A DNA stretch of 36,688 nucleotides, from assembly GCA_029858035.1 (NCBI GenBank), contig JAOUFU010000004.1, positions 1 through 36,688 of the forward strand. The letters run 5' to 3'. Positions 24,518 through 32,336 of this stretch are shown here, piece by piece. The translations under genes and the position numbers were made by a program. The DNA comes from Phycisphaerae bacterium. GTDB lineage: Bacteria > Planctomycetota > Phycisphaerae > Sedimentisphaerales > Anaerobacaceae. Position 1 is the first letter of the stretch. Every line of letters begins with the position of its first letter. The notes under the pieces were generated by a model, which was not told the DNA's origin, did no database searches, and saw only the letters and a program-made list of their open reading frames with translations.

Positions 24518-24609
24518 CTTTGCTTCCGCTGGCTTAACAATAGACCAATTGGCGATAGAATAATTAAAAATGGTTACCTCATAAAACAAGGCGAATAAGG
24601 AGGAAAAAA

Positions 24610-25974
24610 ATGACCACTCAAAATAGCGCAATAGATGCGAAAAATCAAAATCTCACACGCCGAAAATTCTTGACCACAGGCTGCGTGGCCCTCTCCGGTG
24701 CAGCCGCCGGTTTGGGCACGCCCAGGCTCTGGGGACAGGCAACTCCAAAACCGGCCGAGCCCCCCAACATCGACCCTGGATTCATCGGACCTCAATTCTT
24801 CGATGAACATGAAGAGCAGGCGCTGCTGGAAGTATTGGAATCCCGGTCGCCTTTCCGTTATTGGGGACCGGGCAAACCTGAAAAGGTGCTCCGTTTTGAA
24901 GAGAGTTTCGCAGAATATATGCACACCCGCTTTGCACTGGCCGTAACCTCCGGCACCGCCGCTTTGGATTGTGCCGTGGCCGGTCTCGGTATTGGCCCGG
25001 GTGATGAAGTGATTGTCCCGGCTTACACTTGGTGGTCCGACTATACGTGTGTCGTCCACGCGGGGGCCTTGCCCGTCTTCGCCGATATCGATAGCTCGCT
25101 TAATCTCGACCCCGCCGACTTCAAACGAAAGATTACTCCCCGTACAAAAGCCGTCATTGCCGTCCACCTGCTCGGCGGCCCATGTGATATGGACCCGATT
25201 ATGGAGACCGCACGTAAACATAGTGTGGCTGTCCTGGAGGATTGCGCCCAATGTGTCGGCGGCTCTTTCCGCAAAAAGACACTGGGCTCCATCGGTGACG
25301 TGGGAATTTATAGTTTTCAGGTCAACAAAATGATTACCTCCGGCGAGGGCGGTGCAGTCGTAACAAACGACCCCCTCATTTACGAACGGTCCGCGCGCTT
25401 CCACGATATGGGTACTATACGCCGGCTCTTTCTCGACCGTTCAGGCCCCAGCCGGGTACAAACATTTGCCGGCGAAAACTTCAGGATGAGCGAGTTTACC
25501 GGCGCCGTCCTCGGCGCCCAGTTGTCCAAGCTCGATACAATGCTCGCTCAGTTGCGCGGCAATGCCCGGGCCATATATAATGGCATCAAAAACCTCCCCG
25601 GCATTAACCTCCGATACCGCCCCGACCCGGATGGTGACATTGGCTACGGCGTGTATTTCGAAACCAAAGACAAAGCATCCCGCGACCGTTGCATTAGGGA
25701 ACTGAGACAGAGCAAAGTCCCTGCCTCCACCCTGACCGGCTCCGTCCTGCTGCCTGTTGAAGAATCCGTAATGAACAAACGAGCCAGGCATCCGAACTGG
25801 CCGTCGTTTAACAGTCCCGAAGGAAAGAAAATCAAATACGGCCCGGACACTTGCCGCCAAACCCTCGACATATTTGACCGTTTCGTTCAGGTCCGCGTCG
25901 GCGCAAAATACACCCAGCGCATCAACGATTATATTATTGACACCATCCGCAGTGTCTATAACTCACTAACTTGA
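24610..25974 (+). CDS. Tat-exported DegT/DnrJ/EryC1/StrS-family PLP aminotransferase
   Basis: A 454-residue fold-type I PLP enzyme of the sugar-aminotransferase (DegT/StrS) family. The N-terminus carries a twin-arginine signal (LTRRKFLTTG, R17-R18) followed by a hydrophobic Ala/Gly stretch and a likely cleavage near LWGQA. This is unusual for a family that normally works in the cytoplasm on nucleotide-sugars. The PLP site is intact: VTSGTAALDCAV, VPAYTWWSDY, VLEDCAQCVGG, and the Schiff-base lysine K240 in SFQVNKMITSGEGGAVVTND. AGGAGG precedes the ATG. It stands alone between a plus-strand promoter candidate and a convergent lipoprotein gene. The substrate is unknown; some DegT-like proteins are dehydratases or sensors rather than aminotransferases. 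Confidence 0.88.
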   Translation: MTTQNSAIDAKNQNLTRRKFLTTGCVALSGAAAGLGTPRLWGQATPKPAEPPNIDPGFIGPQFFDEHEEQALLEVLESRSPFRYWGPGKPEKVLRFEESFAEYMHTRFALAVTSGTAALDCAVAGLGIGPGDEVIVPAYTWWSDYTCVVHAGALPVFADIDSSLNLDPADFKRKITPRTKAVIAVHLLGGPCDMDPIMETARKHSVAVLEDCAQCVGGSFRKKTLGSIGDVGIYSFQVNKMITSGEGGAVVTNDPLIYERSARFHDMGTIRRLFLDRSGPSRVQTFAGENFRMSEFTGAVLGAQLSKLDTMLAQLRGNARAIYNGIKNLPGINLRYRPDPDGDIGYGVYFETKDKASRDRCIRELRQSKVPASTLTGSVLLPVEESVMNKRARHPNWPSFNSPEGKKIKYGPDTCRQTLDIFDRFVQVRVGAKYTQRINDYIIDTIRSVYNSLT

Positions 25975-25992
25975 CCTCCTGAGGTTTCTTTT
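25974..25992 (+). terminator. Weak terminator candidate after the aminotransferase gene
   Basis: ACCT and AGGT (25974-25977, 25982-25985) flank a 4-base loop, followed by a broken T-run (TTCTTTT). The stem is very short, so it is only a possible site for this convergent junction. Confidence 0.25.
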
Positions 25993-26003
25993 AGCCCCGC
26001 CGC

Positions 26004-27215
26004 TTACCGAACGCGCATAGACTTGATGGCTTCTTCTATTTTGGAGCGGTCCTCTTCGAACTGCTCAAGCGGGCCCCATGCCTCGAAGATGGTGACGTAC
26101 TTTTTGCTCGTTGCAAGCGCGATAAGATACCCGTACTGTTTCAATCCTATCTCTTTGCTGCCTCTCAGAACAACTGCGGTACTCTTGCCCTTGAGCTCCA
26201 GTTCTTCTCGCTTGTCGATATTGAACACCTTTTCCCCGACAAGGACGCGCCGAACAAGGGTCGCCCAGAACTCAACCTCGCCGCCCTTATAGTTTCTCTC
26301 GTTGTGCGCGTGTATCATTACACCTTCAGCCGACATCGCGCGGGCACCATACTTGTCCTCGTAGTATTTGACGTAGCCGCTTGGCAATTCAAACATTCCT
26401 TTTTGCCAGGACGATGACCCTGCATACCTGTATTTCTGAACCGGCTCTGTCAGCCCGGTCCCCAGTCCGTGGACCCAGTAGAACGGAATCTTGATACCAA
26501 TGTCCTTCTGGGGAACGGGAGAATTGAAATGCACCGTCAGCGTGCTGAATGCCACACTGTTTTTAAGATGCGCTATCTTGCCTTTGAGCAGTTCGATGGT
26601 CTCGGTGATTCGCTCAAGCTCTTTTTCGATTTTGATTGCATCCTCGACCTTATCCGCTCGTTCGAGCAGTTTTGTAAGTCTGCCGCGTACGTTCTCGGCG
26701 TTTGCAAGCCGAATGTTAAGATCTCGCATCTGTTCCGTCACATCTGTGCCCTTGATGTCCTTATGTGTCACCTCGCCGAGCTTCTCAACTTCGGCCAGCG
26801 CCTCTGTGAATCTATTTGCGGGGACTTTAAGCGTTATCGAACTGCTCGTCATCTGCTGCATATAGCCGCCCATCGCCGACAATGATGATCTGAGCTGACC
26901 GATAGACTGTGAGATGTTCTGCACCACCACATTAACTATGGCGTTGTATACTACCAGCCGTTCCGACCGCGCAGGGTTCACCTCTGGAGACTCCGCCTCC
27001 GGCAGCTTCTCAGGCTCCACCTCCCTCTCCGATACAGCCGTTTGACTGTATAGCTTAGGAGACTCACCAGCGTATCCACCGCCGCCATAGCCGCCAGATC
27101 CTCTCTCGAATTCAACTCTTGCAGCAAGTTGTGCGTCGCTGCCTTGGCATCCACACAGAAAAAAGGCACACGCAACCACAAAAAACATCGAAAACGTAAA
27201 ATTGAAGCGAGACAT
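26004..27215 (-). CDS. DUF4349-type lipoprotein
   Basis: A 403-residue lipoprotein. I start at the ATG at 27215, which has AAGGAGGT 5 bases upstream and gives a lipoprotein signal with lipobox FLCGC (lipidated C23). The frame extends 34 codons further, but that part would put an extra hydrophobic stretch before the signal. A Gly/Tyr-rich linker follows. At about residues 90-235 comes the DUF4349 pattern: RLVVYNAIVNVVVQNISQSI, GGYMQQMTSSSITLKVPANR, then LGEVTHKDIKGTDVTEQMRD, and a long coiled coil (RLANAENVRGRLTKLLERAD, IEKELERITETIELLKGKI) ending in VAFSTLTVHF. The C-terminal 150 residues are not recognised. Molecular function is unknown; related proteins are membrane-associated with a coiled-coil hairpin. 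It has its own promoter at 27323-27351. Confidence 0.78.
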   Translation of the reverse strand: MSRFNFTFSMFFVVACAFFLCGCQGSDAQLAARVEFERGSGGYGGGGYAGESPKLYSQTAVSEREVEPEKLPEAESPEVNPARSERLVVYNAIVNVVVQNISQSIGQLRSSLSAMGGYMQQMTSSSITLKVPANRFTEALAEVEKLGEVTHKDIKGTDVTEQMRDLNIRLANAENVRGRLTKLLERADKVEDAIKIEKELERITETIELLKGKIAHLKNSVAFSTLTVHFNSPVPQKDIGIKIPFYWVHGLGTGLTEPVQKYRYAGSSSWQKGMFELPSGYVKYYEDKYGARAMSAEGVMIHAHNERNYKGGEVEFWATLVRRVLVGEKVFNIDKREELELKGKSTAVVLRGSKEIGLKQYGYLIALATSKKYVTIFEAWGPLEQFEEDRSKIEEAIKSMRVR

Positions 27216-27322
27216 TTTAGACCTCCTTATTAAAGTTCCCGATCCTGATATGACAATTCCCAAACCGGCATAAATTATCCATATAACATCCCGGAAAATA
27301 CTCACACGCCTTGTCATTATCT

Positions 27323-27351
27323 ATCATATATACAATTTCTTTGAAGTTCAA
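27323..27351 (-). promoter_or_regulatory. Sigma-70-type promoter TTGAAC-17-TATGAT
   Basis: On the minus strand, TTGAAC (27346-27351) and TATGAT (27323-27328) are 17 bases apart. The start point falls near 27316, about 100 bases before the preferred start of the DUF4349-type gene. This argues against the more upstream start at 27317. Confidence 0.6.
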
Positions 27352-27439
27352 TGTTCTTGGGCATATTTTTCGCAAATAACACCACCAAAATAAGAAATTC
27401 CGTAAGTCCGATTCGTATTGAGTATCCGGAATTGAGCAA

Positions 27440-27486
27440 AAATCCCCCTTTCGTTTCTATAAAAATACACTTATAATCTCAAATCG
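27440..27486 (+). promoter_or_regulatory. Promoter candidate with perfect TATAAT
   Basis: TATAAT lies at 27472-27477 with AAATCCCC starting 32 bases upstream. The -35 region is weak (TTTCGT at 17 bases). It matches the promoter candidate at 24472-24517 in 37 of 47 columns. It gives a leader of about 55 bases to the transporter gene. Confidence 0.5.
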
Positions 27487-27533
27487 TGTTATTTCAGCCA
27501 TAATTAACTATCATAATTAGAGAAGGTTCTATT

Positions 27534-28577
27534 ATGACCGTACTTGGTCTTTTGTTAATCGCTCTGGGAGGTTTTGCCGCGGGAAGTTTTTATATCCCCT
27601 TCAAAAAGGTACGCAACTGGGCGTGGGAAAGCTACTGGCTCGTAAATGGCCTCTTTTCCTGGATTATCATGCCCTGGCTCATCGCGTTCCTGACTGTGCC
27701 GGCCTTGTGCCTCGTTCTCCGCGAAGCCCCCGCATCCAGCATTTTCTGGACCTTCCTTTTCGGTTTATTGTGGGGCATCGGCGGCCTGACCTTTGGCCTC
27801 TCGATGCGCTATCTCGGCATGTCACTCGGTTACGCGATTGCGCTGGGCTTTTGCGCGGCTGTCGGAACGATCGTCCCTCCGATATACAAAGGCAGTTTCG
27901 GCGATCTTGTCACCAGCATCTCCGGCTTGACAACGCTGGCCGGCGTACTTGTCTGTCTCGTCGGTATAGCAATCTGCGGCTGGGCGGGAATATCAAAAGA
28001 AAAAGAGCTCTCAGCGGAAGAAAAGAAAAAAGCCGTCGAAGAATTCAACTTCATAAAGGGCCTCTTGGTCGCGATATTCGCGGGAATAATGAGCGCCTGC
28101 ATGGCCTTCGGTTTCTCATCGGGAGAACCAATCGCCAAACTTGCCGTAGAGAACCGGGCCCTGCCTTTATGGCAGAACAATCCCGTTCTCATCGTCGTCT
28201 TTGCAGGGGGCTTTATAACGAACTTCATCTGGTGCGTTTTCCTGAATATCAAAAATCGCTCGGCCAAAAATTACATCGACACCCGTACTCCCCTCATTAA
28301 CAATTATATCTTCTCGGCACTCGCCGGCATCACCTGGTATCTCCAGTTTATGTTCTATGGAATGGGCAAACCAAAAATGGGCAAATTTGATTTCGCCGCA
28401 TGGACCGTCCTAATGGCCCTCATTATTGTCTTCAGCAATGTCTGGGGCCTGATTTTCCGAGAGTGGAAGGGCACCAGCCGACGCACCCACCGAATTATTT
28501 TAGCCGGCATCCTTGTCCTCATCGCGTCAACATTGGTCGTTGGATTAGGAAACTACCTTGAATCGATTGGAAAGTAA
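27534..28577 (+). CDS. rhaT: RhaT-type L-rhamnose/proton symporter
   Basis: A 347-residue integral membrane protein of the drug/metabolite-transporter superfamily, close in length to E. coli RhaT (344). Family signatures are seen in the first helices: IALGGFAAGSFYIPFKKVRN followed by WAWESYWLVNGLFSWIIMPW, then GGLTFGLSMRYLGMSLGYAI and GTIVPPIYKG. About ten hydrophobic helices can be counted, with a charged cytoplasmic loop after helix 5 (KEKELSAEEKKKAVEEF). Rhamnose is the family substrate and is not proven here; no rhamnose catabolic enzyme is nearby. It is followed after 45 bases by the URO-D-family gene, so the two may be co-transcribed. Confidence 0.88.
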   Translation: MTVLGLLLIALGGFAAGSFYIPFKKVRNWAWESYWLVNGLFSWIIMPWLIAFLTVPALCLVLREAPASSIFWTFLFGLLWGIGGLTFGLSMRYLGMSLGYAIALGFCAAVGTIVPPIYKGSFGDLVTSISGLTTLAGVLVCLVGIAICGWAGISKEKELSAEEKKKAVEEFNFIKGLLVAIFAGIMSACMAFGFSSGEPIAKLAVENRALPLWQNNPVLIVVFAGGFITNFIWCVFLNIKNRSAKNYIDTRTPLINNYIFSALAGITWYLQFMFYGMGKPKMGKFDFAAWTVLMALIIVFSNVWGLIFREWKGTSRRTHRIILAGILVLIASTLVVGLGNYLESIGK

Positions 28578-28622
28578 GTTTAAAGGCCGGTACCGGTTGA
28601 ATATTTTGCTAAGGAATCGAAA

Positions 28623-29792
28623 ATGGCAAATAAAGAGACGATGACTTCAAGAGAGCGTGTCGTAAAAGCCTTAAATCATCAAGTCCCCGACAGGGTCCCC
28701 ATTGACCTCGGCGGTTTTCAGACCGGCATACATCAAAAAGCCTACGCAGAATTGCTCTCTCACCTGGGACTCACCGAAGAAATCACAATCCTCGATCCTG
28801 TCCAGCAGCTCGCCAAACCGAGCGAAGAAATCCTCAAGCGTCTCCACGTAGATATTCGCTATATATGTGCCCACGGACCCGATGATTTCAAAGGCGGCAT
28901 TGAACAGAACACTCGCGATGGCAGACTCTGGCACGACCTGAAGGACGAATTCGGCGTCGTCTGGTCAATGCCCGACGACCAGGGCCTTTATATGGACATC
29001 TCGCATCACCCCCTGGCTTCCGCCACAATCGCCGACATAGAAAATTATCCCTTCCCTGATGGTAGCGACACTTCCCGTTTTACAGGGGTTCGCGGACAGG
29101 CTTTAAAATTGCGTAATGAAACACCCTATGCTATATCAACCGGCATAGGCGGTGTCGTATATGAATATTGCTGGTACATGCGAGGCTTAGAGCAGTGGTT
29201 TATAGATATGATAGAGAACCCCGCCTTTTGCGAGGCGCTGCTTGATAAAACCCTCAAATTCTGGCTCGACTATTATACCGGCTTCATGGCCGAACTCGGT
29301 GACATCGTTGACATCGTCATGATAGGTGACGACCTTACAGGCCAAAGCGGACCCCTCTTTTCTCCGGATTTTTACCGTAAAATAGTAAAGCCCCGACAGA
29401 AAAAACTCATCCAGCACATCAAGTCCCTCACCAAAGCAAAAATCTGGTATCATACCTGCGGATCATGTTTCGAATACATTCCGGATCTTATTGACAATGG
29501 TATTGACATTCTCAATCCCGTTCAAATCGGCCTTGTAAACATGGAGCCGGCAAAACTAAAAGAAATGTTTGGCAGCCGGCTTGTTTTCTGGGGTGGCGGC
29601 ATTGACGCCCAGCATGTCCTGCCCTTTGCAAAACCTGCCGAAATCACCGAGCACGTGCGAAAAAACATCGAAATATTCAAGCCCGGCGGTGGCTACGTCT
29701 TCAATAATGTCCACAACATCCAGGTCGGCGTCCCACCGGAAAACGTCCTCGCCCTCTTTGACGCCGCCTACAAATTCGGTTTTTACGATTGA
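28623..29792 (+). CDS. Uroporphyrinogen decarboxylase (URO-D) family protein
   Basis: A 389-residue TIM-barrel protein of the URO-D family, which includes HemE and the cobamide-dependent MtaA/MtbA/CmuA-type methyltransferases. Signs are the N-terminal TSRERVVKALNHQVPDRVPI, PDDQGLYMDISHHPLA, MIGDDLTGQSGPLFSPDFY, and the possible metal site WYHTCGSCFEYIPDLIDNGI. It is closer to the large uncharacterised group annotated as URO-D family than to HemE: the HemE N-terminal RQAGR-type motif is absent and HTCGS is present. Placement behind a RhaT-type transporter suggests a catabolic or methyl-transfer role, but this is inference. No cobalamin-binding corrinoid protein is next to it. Confidence 0.85.
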   Translation: MANKETMTSRERVVKALNHQVPDRVPIDLGGFQTGIHQKAYAELLSHLGLTEEITILDPVQQLAKPSEEILKRLHVDIRYICAHGPDDFKGGIEQNTRDGRLWHDLKDEFGVVWSMPDDQGLYMDISHHPLASATIADIENYPFPDGSDTSRFTGVRGQALKLRNETPYAISTGIGGVVYEYCWYMRGLEQWFIDMIENPAFCEALLDKTLKFWLDYYTGFMAELGDIVDIVMIGDDLTGQSGPLFSPDFYRKIVKPRQKKLIQHIKSLTKAKIWYHTCGSCFEYIPDLIDNGIDILNPVQIGLVNMEPAKLKEMFGSRLVFWGGGIDAQHVLPFAKPAEITEHVRKNIEIFKPGGGYVFNNVHNIQVGVPPENVLALFDAAYKFGFYD

Positions 29793-29832
29793 TCTCCTGA
29801 CCTGTATTGGTCGTCATCCCGTAAATCTAACA

Positions 29833-29875
29833 AAATCTTATCTTTCCCTTCGGGCCGTATTTCCGTATAATCCAG
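29833..29875 (+). promoter_or_regulatory. Promoter candidate upstream of hisC
   Basis: TATAAT lies at 29866-29871 with AAATC starting 33 bases upstream, the same layout as the candidates at 24472 and 27440. The 10 bases CCGTATAATC are identical to the one at 24472. No good -35. The start point near 29878 gives a leader of about 20 bases to the hisC ATG. Confidence 0.4.
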
Positions 29876-29899
29876 GTTTGGAATTTGTTTGGAGCTGAC

Positions 29900-30955
29900 A
29901 TGAGTTATTTTAGGGAAAATATTGAAAAAGCAAAAGGTTATGAGCCGGGCTTTCAGCCAAAGCAGACGGACGTACTAAAGCTAAACACCAATGAAAATCC
30001 CTACCCGCCTTCTCCTGCTGTGATGAAGGTGCTGGCGGAAATTGATGCAGAAAAACTTCGCCGTTATCCCGATCCCGTTGGGGAACGATTCCGGCAGGCC
30101 GCTGCACAGGTTCACGGCCTCTCACCTGAAAATATCATGTGCTGCAATGGTGGGGACGAATTGCTCACCATTGCGTTGCGTGCGTTTTGTGACCGCGACC
30201 GCCCGGTTGCGTATCCTGTCCCAACGTATTCGCTTTATCCCGTCCTGGCCAACCTCCAAAACTGCAAAGCAATTGAAGTCCCATTCGACCCCGAGTTCAA
30301 TCTGCCCCCCAAATTAGCCGTCGCTGGCGCCGCTTTAACTATCGTTTGTAACCCAAACGCGCCAAGCGCCACTTTTATACCTGTCAGCAAGCTCGCGTCC
30401 CTGGCCGATGAATTAAATGGCGTATTATTGATTGATGAGGCCTATATAGATTTCGCCGAGGACAATTGCCTAAGCCTGGTCGCAGATTTTGACAATGTCA
30501 TTATACTTCGCTCGATGAGCAAGGGCTATGGCCTGGCGGGACTCCGCTTCGGATATGCCGTCGCACCCCCGGATTTAGCGGCCGGCCTCATGAAAGTCAA
30601 GGATTCATACAATGTAAATGCTATTGCTATCGCACTCGCGACCGCAGCCATAAAAGACCAAAGATATTTCCGGAAAAATGTCGAAACAATAAAGAAGCAG
30701 CGAAAAAGATTGACGGAACAGCTCCGGGCATTGAACTTCAAAGTCCCCGAAAGCTGCACGAATTTCCTGCTCGCAAAAAGCAAACAAGGCAAAGCCGGTG
30801 AAATCTATGACAAGCTCGTGCAGCGAAATATTTACGTAAGGTACTTTGACTTGCCCGCCCTTAGTGACAAATTAAGGATAACCGTTGGTACGGGCGAACA
30901 AAACGAAAAACTCGTCTCCGCCTTAAAGGAAATCTTATCAGATAAAGAGGCTTAA
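29900..30955 (+). CDS. hisC: Histidinol-phosphate aminotransferase
   Basis: A 351-residue fold-type I PLP enzyme that makes histidinol phosphate from imidazole-acetol phosphate and glutamate. Motifs: KLNTNENPYPPSP, LRRYPDPVGERFRQAAA, NIMCCNGGDELL, the PLP-ring contact IVCNPNAPSAT, LLIDEAYIDFAED, and the Schiff-base lysine K208 in SMSKGYGLAGLRFGY. YVRYFDLPALSDKLRITVG closes the active site. The ATG at 29900 with GGAG 6 bases upstream is preferred over a TTG 5 codons earlier. hisB follows after one base, so the two are co-translated. Confidence 0.95.
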   Translation: MSYFRENIEKAKGYEPGFQPKQTDVLKLNTNENPYPPSPAVMKVLAEIDAEKLRRYPDPVGERFRQAAAQVHGLSPENIMCCNGGDELLTIALRAFCDRDRPVAYPVPTYSLYPVLANLQNCKAIEVPFDPEFNLPPKLAVAGAALTIVCNPNAPSATFIPVSKLASLADELNGVLLIDEAYIDFAEDNCLSLVADFDNVIILRSMSKGYGLAGLRFGYAVAPPDLAAGLMKVKDSYNVNAIAIALATAAIKDQRYFRKNVETIKKQRKRLTEQLRALNFKVPESCTNFLLAKSKQGKAGEIYDKLVQRNIYVRYFDLPALSDKLRITVGTGEQNEKLVSALKEILSDKEA

Positions 30956-30956
30956 T

Positions 30957-31541
30957 ATGGCAGATAGAACAGCCAAAATTCATAGAAAAACAAAAGAAAC
31001 CAACGTCACACTTGACCTCAACCTGGATGGCCTCGGCAAATACGAGATTGATACCGGCATCGGCTTCCTGGACCACATGCTCTCACATCTAAGCAAGCAC
31101 GGCAAAATCGATCTCAACGTCAAAGCCAAAGGCGATTTGAACGTCGATGCCCACCATACCGTTGAGGATGTTGCGATATGCCTCGGCGAATCTCTCCTGA
31201 AGGCCCTGGGCGATAAAAAAGGCATCAGCAGGTACGGCCATAGTTCCGTACCGATGGAAGAGACCCTCGCCGACGTCTCTGTGGATTTGTCCGGCAGGCC
31301 CAACTGCATATATAACGTCCAATACCGAACGGATAAAATCGGCGACTTCGACGTCGAGTGCCTCGAAGAGATGCTCCGAAGCTTCTCGAACAACGGCAAA
31401 TTCAACCTGCATATAAACGTACCCTACGGCACCAACAGCCACCACATCGCAGAGGCCATTTTCAAGGGGCTCGGCCAGGCGCTTGCCGCGGCGGTAAAAA
31501 TCGTTGGGACGGATGTCCCCAGCACAAAGGGACAATTGTGA
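30957..31541 (+). CDS. hisB: Imidazoleglycerol-phosphate dehydratase
   Basis: A 194-residue manganese enzyme that dehydrates imidazoleglycerol phosphate in histidine synthesis. It is the monofunctional form without the phosphatase domain found in enterobacteria. Metal-binding His/Glu motifs are complete: GIGFLDHMLSHLSKHGKIDL, DAHHTVEDVAICLG, RYGHSSVPMEE and NSHHIAEAIFKGLGQALAAA. DLSGRPNCIYN is the typical substrate loop. It starts one base after the hisC stop and overlaps the ispF GTG by 4 bp, so the three form one operon. Confidence 0.96.
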   Translation: MADRTAKIHRKTKETNVTLDLNLDGLGKYEIDTGIGFLDHMLSHLSKHGKIDLNVKAKGDLNVDAHHTVEDVAICLGESLLKALGDKKGISRYGHSSVPMEETLADVSVDLSGRPNCIYNVQYRTDKIGDFDVECLEEMLRSFSNNGKFNLHINVPYGTNSHHIAEAIFKGLGQALAAAVKIVGTDVPSTKGQL

Positions 31542-32050
31542 TTGAAGACCACGACCACGAATATCGAACAGGTATCGGAACCGATATCCACTGCGTGGAT
31601 GATACCCGCAGGCTCATGCTCGGCGGTGTATATGTCCCCGATGCCGACGGCCTCGCAGGCTACAGCGACGGCGACGTTGCACTGCATGCCGTCGTCGATG
31701 CCCTCCTCGGCGCAGCCGGAATGGGCGATATAGGATCGCATTTTCCCGACACCGAACCAAAGTGGGAAGATGCCGACAGCAAGGAGTTCTTGTTTATCGT
31801 CAAGGAAATGCTTGCCGAACAACGTTGGCAAATTGTCAATATTGATTTAATAATACACGCCGAGGAGCCTTATCTTGGTTCCGTAAAGCCTCAGATAAAA
31901 CGCTGCATTGCAAGCCTCCTCGGAATCGACTTTAACGCCGTCAACGTCAAGGCAAAGACCAACGAGGGCATCGGCGACATAGGCGAAGGCGAGGCAATAG
32001 CCGCAACTGCAATAGCCCTCTTAAAACGTAAATACAAAAGGACACTCTAA
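31538..32050 (+). CDS. ispF: 2-C-methyl-D-erythritol 2,4-cyclodiphosphate synthase
   Basis: A 170-residue trimeric enzyme of the MEP isoprenoid pathway. The zinc ligands sit in YRTGIGTDIHCVDD (Asp and His of DIH) and GYSDGDVALHAVVDALLGAA. GDIGSHFPDTEPKW is the family loop, and the C-terminal VNVKAKTNEGIGDIGEGEAI binds the diphosphate and CMP side. I start at the GTG at 31538, which overlaps the hisB stop as GTGA. The reading frame continues upstream inside hisB but encodes no family sequence there. The hisB-ispF coupling links histidine and isoprenoid genes in one transcript. cysS, a frequent ispF neighbour, follows. Confidence 0.94.
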   Translation: MIEDHDHEYRTGIGTDIHCVDDTRRLMLGGVYVPDADGLAGYSDGDVALHAVVDALLGAAGMGDIGSHFPDTEPKWEDADSKEFLFIVKEMLAEQRWQIVNIDLIIHAEEPYLGSVKPQIKRCIASLLGIDFNAVNVKAKTNEGIGDIGEGEAIAATAIALLKRKYKRTL

Positions 32051-32092
32051 AATCCCTCTCCACGAATAACGAGATGCGAGATGTGATTCGGA

Positions 32093-32150
32093 GCCTGTCC
32101 TGAGTACTATCGAAGGATTTATACTGAGTGAAATCAAAGTAGTCGAAGGG
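32093..32150. repeat. Degenerate dispersed-repeat (REP-like) element
   Basis: Two related segments lie in tandem: CCTGAGTACTATCGAAGGA and CTGAGTGAAATC followed by AGTAGTCGAAGGG. These resemble the CTGAGCGAAGTCGAAGG repeats scattered through the intergenic regions of many bacterial genomes. Only one site is present here, so its dispersed nature is inferred from prior knowledge. Confidence 0.45.
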
Positions 32151-32267
32151 TTTCACGAGAGACGAATTCTTCCTTGCAGTCGCAATCAAATCAGATATAC
32201 TCTTCTTTTTGAAAAAGCCTGTTTTACAGGTTATTCTGGCGTTTTATGACGACCAATGATATGATTA

Positions 32268-32290
32268 GGCCGTAAACGGGCCCTTTTTTT
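32268..32290 (+). terminator. Terminator or attenuator between ispF and cysS
   Basis: GGCCG and CGGGCC can pair (5 bp with one bulged G) around TAAA, followed by C and seven T. A second hairpin (AACCGG/CCGGTT, 32291-32313) lies directly after it, before cysS. It could end the his-ispF transcript or attenuate cysS. Confidence 0.45.
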
Positions 32291-32336
32291 AACCGGTAAT
32301 GTTTCTTCCGGTTGGCCTCGAAGGGCAATTTGAAAA

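Noticed and set aside
24374-24598. 74-codon frame overlapping the ATP-grasp stop as ATGA
   Set aside because: The overlap looks operon-like, but the frame has no ribosome-binding site of its own, no family resemblance, and contains the promoter candidate of the next gene.
31358-31537. Upstream extension of the ispF frame inside hisB
   Set aside because: The extension encodes no IspF sequence; the GTG overlapping the hisB stop fits the family N-terminus.
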